This document shows, one piece after another, positions 8,270 through 10,869 of a stretch of DNA of 10,869 nt (position 1 is the stretch's first letter; each line of letters opens with the position of its first letter). A model generated the notes under the pieces. That model searched no databases and had not been told where the DNA came from. It saw only the letters and a program-made list of their open reading frames with translations. The position numbers and the translations under genes are program-made. Location of the stretch: positions 1 to 10,869 of the forward strand of contig CAIVBX010000254.1 in NCBI GenBank assembly GCA_903904275.1. Direction: 5' to 3'. The DNA is from an uncultured Pseudomonadota bacterium (GTDB lineage Bacteria > Pseudomonadota > Gammaproteobacteria > Methylococcales > Methylomonadaceae).

Positions 8270-9313
8270 TTAAACTTGCCACGCCGCTAATTGTGCGTCG
8301 TCATTGAAAGGTTTGACGGTTAAATCGTGCGTTTCGCCATTTTTTTGTGCAATCGTTAAGGTGACAGATTCTGCATTTTTACCTTGACCGTAACGAGCCA
8401 CAATACTGGCGATGAGTTCTAAATTGTCATGAGTTAGAATGCCATCAATCAACGCCATTGAACCTTTATGTGTTTTGGGATGAACGCTGATAAATTCTTT
8501 GCGATAGCCTTGCATAAAACGCCCTTCACCTTCATCACGCGCAATAATCAATTTGAAATTTTGAGCTGGGCGAATATGTCGTCCCACTTTGAGCAACATA
8601 ATATCGTCGAGTTCGTAATTTTTATGTCCGTTTGATTGCCACAAATCGACTAATTTTGCCGAATAAAATTTATCCGTTAAAAAACAACATCCGCCCGCAG
8701 GTTGAGCAAAATCGTCAAAACCAAATTTTTTTGCCATTGCAAATTGGGGTTTGCGTGAACGACCTGTTAAATCGCCCAATTTTTCACGGTCTAACCAGCC
8801 TTCACGTTCTGGCAACGACGGTTCTAAATTTTTTGCACACAACGGACGAACTAACAAATCATCTGCGCCTGATTGTTTTGCAACGATGGGGAATTTTGAT
8901 TTTGTTTGCGACATTGGACGTTGTCCTAAAACTTCGCCCGTAATAATGAAATCAAAACCGTTTTCTTGAATCCATTGTTTGGCTTTTTGCACCATAAAAA
9001 TTTTGCAATCTAAACATGGATTCATATTTGTACCATAACCATGTTTTGGATTGATTAACACATTTTTGTATTCGTCGATTACGTCAATAATGTGCAGTTT
9101 AATGCCAAGTTGTTCTGCTGCCCACAACGCATTATTACGTTTCGGTTTTTCTTTATCGTGATTACGAATCGCGTGAGTGTGACCTTCGACACAAAAACCT
9201 GTGAAAAAGTTAATTCCTTCAACATAAATACCTTGTTCTTGAATAACTTTAACGGCGAGCAAGGAATCTAATCCGCCTGAAATTAAGGCGACGGCTTTAC
9301 GTTGTTTTGTCAT
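8270..9313 (-). CDS. PP-loop ATPase (MnmA/ThiI-like RNA thiolase) fused to an NFACT-R (DUF814-like) domain
   Basis: This is a predicted RNA-thiolation enzyme of 347 residues, often labelled tRNA (5-methylaminomethyl-2-thiouridylate)-methyltransferase, a name inherited from a misassigned family. The N-terminal ATP-pyrophosphatase domain has SGGLDS (12-17), as used to adenylate a uridine base. NMNPCLDCKIFM (96-107) supplies C100 and C103; ITGEVLGQRP (124-133) follows, and PAGGCCFLTD (205-214) supplies C209 and C210. C41 and C159 are also present. A CxxC plus a distant cysteine is the pattern of iron-sulfur thiolases such as TtuA; whether a cluster binds here is inference. From about 236 the sequence IMLLKVGRHIRPAQNFKLIIARDEGEG resembles NFACT-R, reported fused to ThiI-like domains. 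It is neither canonical MnmA nor ThiI (no THUMP or rhodanese domain). The start at 9313 lies 1 nt after the upstream stop, without a clear ribosome binding site; prfB follows 25 nt downstream. Its exact RNA substrate is unknown to me. Confidence 0.82.
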   Translation of the reverse strand: MTKQRKAVALISGGLDSLLAVKVIQEQGIYVEGINFFTGFCVEGHTHAIRNHDKEKPKRNNALWAAEQLGIKLHIIDVIDEYKNVLINPKHGYGTNMNPCLDCKIFMVQKAKQWIQENGFDFIITGEVLGQRPMSQTKSKFPIVAKQSGADDLLVRPLCAKNLEPSLPEREGWLDREKLGDLTGRSRKPQFAMAKKFGFDDFAQPAGGCCFLTDKFYSAKLVDLWQSNGHKNYELDDIMLLKVGRHIRPAQNFKLIIARDEGEGRFMQGYRKEFISVHPKTHKGSMALIDGILTHDNLELIASIVARYGQGKNAESVTLTIAQKNGETHDLTVKPFNDDAQLAAWQV

Positions 9314-9314
9314 T

Positions 9315-10869
9315 TTAATGTTTGAGTTGTGTTAATAATTTGCACAAATTGTTTTCTGTTAATGGCTTACTGAAAAAATAACCTTGCACTTCATCACAGC
9401 CTTTTGTTTCTAGCATTGTTGCCTGTTCCTGATTTTCAACGCCTTCGGCAATGACTTTTAAGCGTAAATTATGCGCCATCGCAATAATCGTTGATGCAAT
9501 CGCGTTATCATCAGCATCGGTTGTAATATCTTTGATAAACGATTGGTCGATTTTTAAGGTATCAATTGGAAAACGTTTTAAATAACTTAACGACGAATAA
9601 CCCGTTCCAAAATCATCAATCGATAACCGAACGCCCATTTTTTTAAGTTTTCCAAGCGTGTTAATGGTCATTTCTGCGTTGTCCATTAAAACGCCTTCTG
9701 TTAATTCAAGTTCTAAAAATTCGGGTGCTAGTTTTGTATTGATTAAAACTTGAGATACTTTTTCGATTAAATCATGTTGTTTTAATTGAACGCCTGACAA
9801 ATTAACCGAAATTCGCACAGGTTTTAAACCCGATTTTTGCCATGCCATGCTGCGCTTACACGCGGTATTTAAAACCCAATCTCCAATCATAATAATCAAA
9901 TCATTTTTTTCAGCATGAGGAATAAAAACAGACGGCGAAATAAATCCTAAAATGGGATGCTTCCAACGCAATAGAACTTCTAAACCAATCATTTCTTTCG
10001 TTTTTAAATTAAATTGCGGCTGATAATTTAAGGAAAATTCTTGATTTTTTAAGGCTTGACGCAAATTGGTTTCCATTTCTAATTCATCAAGCACTTTTTG
10101 ATTCATACTGTGAGAAAAATACTGGTAATTATTGCGACCGCGTTCTTTTGCGTAATACATTGCGGTGTCTGCATTTTTAATCAATTGATTAACACTTTTT
10201 GCATCTGTTGGATAAATCGTAATGCCAATACTACTTGAAATAAAAACTTCTCGACCTTCTAAAAATACAGGTATTTCCAACGCATTTAAAATTTTCTTAG
10301 CGACAATTCCTGCTTCTTGTTCATCGTGAAGATGACTCAAAATAATCGTAAATTCGTCGCCTGCTAAACGTGAAACCGTATCAACTTCACGCACACTTTC
10401 CGATAAACGATTTGCGACTTCAATCAATAATTTATCACCTGCTAAATGTCCTAATGTATCGTTAATCCATTTAAAACGGTCTAAATCTAAAAACATCAAC
10501 GCGGTTTTTTTGTTGTCGCGTTTTGCAATGTCAATTGACCACTTTAAATGTTCAATAAATTGTGATCGGTTCGCCAAGCCTGTTAGCGAATCATAATGTG
10601 CTAATTGTCTGAGCTGATTTTCAGCAGCTTTGCGGGCGGTAATATCACTAAAAATACCGACAAAATGCGTGGTATCGATATTATTTTCATCTTTCACATT
10701 GTAAATTGATAACCAAATGGGATAAATTTCGTCATTTTTACGTTTTGCCCAAACTTCACCGCACCATGCACCTGTTTTCAATAATTGACATCGAATATCA
10801 AAATAAAAATCCGATGAATGTTTATGAGAGCCTAAAATAGAGGGATGTTTTCCTGAAATTTCAGTTTTG
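9315..10869 (-). CDS. PAS-GGDEF-EAL c-di-GMP turnover protein (5' end beyond the right edge)
   Basis: This protein makes and/or degrades the second messenger c-di-GMP; 517 C-terminal residues are visible. The frame stays open to the window edge, so the TTG at 10781 is not the start. Residues 1 to about 78 are the end of a PAS domain (FYFDIRCQLLKTGAWCGEVWAKRKNDEIYPIW, then THFVGIFSDITARK). The GGDEF domain (about 89-250) has YDSLTGLANR, a product-inhibition site RxxD (160-163) and the active-site variant AGDEF (169-173). AGDEF keeps the key D-E pair and is often active. The EAL domain (about 266-510) has EVL for EAL (297-299), with SVNLSGVQL, LELELTE, DDFGTG (418-423), LKIDQSFI, IAEGVEN and VQGYFFSKP. 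All expected metal-binding and catalytic residues are recognisable, so phosphodiesterase activity is likely. The balance of the two activities cannot be told. The next gene starts 1 nt after its stop. Confidence 0.96.
   Translation of the reverse strand, partial: KTEISGKHPSILGSHKHSSDFYFDIRCQLLKTGAWCGEVWAKRKNDEIYPIWLSIYNVKDENNIDTTHFVGIFSDITARKAAENQLRQLAHYDSLTGLANRSQFIEHLKWSIDIAKRDNKKTALMFLDLDRFKWINDTLGHLAGDKLLIEVANRLSESVREVDTVSRLAGDEFTIILSHLHDEQEAGIVAKKILNALEIPVFLEGREVFISSSIGITIYPTDAKSVNQLIKNADTAMYYAKERGRNNYQYFSHSMNQKVLDELEMETNLRQALKNQEFSLNYQPQFNLKTKEMIGLEVLLRWKHPILGFISPSVFIPHAEKNDLIIMIGDWVLNTACKRSMAWQKSGLKPVRISVNLSGVQLKQHDLIEKVSQVLINTKLAPEFLELELTEGVLMDNAEMTINTLGKLKKMGVRLSIDDFGTGYSSLSYLKRFPIDTLKIDQSFIKDITTDADDNAIASTIIAMAHNLRLKVIAEGVENQEQATMLETKGCDEVQGYFFSKPLTENNLCKLLTQLKH

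Noticed and set aside
9315..10781. GGDEF-EAL protein starting at the TTG at 10781
   Set aside because: The frame is open through 29 further codons to the window edge, and those residues continue the PAS domain, so the true start is outside the window.
1..10869. Mobile element, CRISPR, toxin-antitoxin or phage-defence content
   Set aside because: All of the window except short gaps is filled by nine recognisable housekeeping or signalling genes on one strand. No transposase, integrase, repeat array or terminal inverted repeats were seen.

Overview
The window reads as a stretch of chromosome from a gammaproteobacterium with an AT-rich genome. Every gene product that can be compared is gammaproteobacterial in type: RF2 of 365 residues with the UGA frameshift site, HflK/HflC, HisZ, IspB and an IleS-LspA pair. 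Base use and protein style would suit a low-GC member of the Thiotrichales/Beggiatoaceae or a relative, but that placement is a guess. No mobile element, CRISPR array, tRNA or rRNA is visible.

All nine genes lie on the minus strand and are tightly packed, so transcription runs from the right edge to the left. In that order they are: a c-di-GMP protein with PAS, GGDEF and EAL domains, cut by the right edge; a PP-loop thiolase-like protein with an NFACT-R tail, 1 nt after it; prfB (release factor 2), expressed through a +1 programmed frameshift; ileS (isoleucyl-tRNA synthetase); lspA (lipoprotein signal peptidase), overlapping ileS by 8 nt; a 94-nt gap carrying the best promoter candidate in the window; ispB (polyprenyl diphosphate synthase); hflK and hflC (membrane complex controlling FtsH), 1 nt apart; a short gap with a GC-rich hairpin; and the start of hisZ, cut by the left edge.

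The genes fall into two functional blocks. The right block is about translation and RNA: a predicted RNA-thiolation enzyme, a release factor and an aminoacyl-tRNA synthetase, followed by lspA, with a c-di-GMP enzyme at its head. The left block is about the envelope and quality control (quinone side chain, FtsH modulation), followed by histidine biosynthesis. hflK-hflC-hisZ is a familiar gammaproteobacterial order, but ispB stands where hfq-hflX often would.

No wholly new system was found. The items most worth a second look are the prfB recoding site, the PP-loop/NFACT-R protein with its cysteine set, a tandem seven-residue insertion in IleS, and the hairpin just before hisZ.
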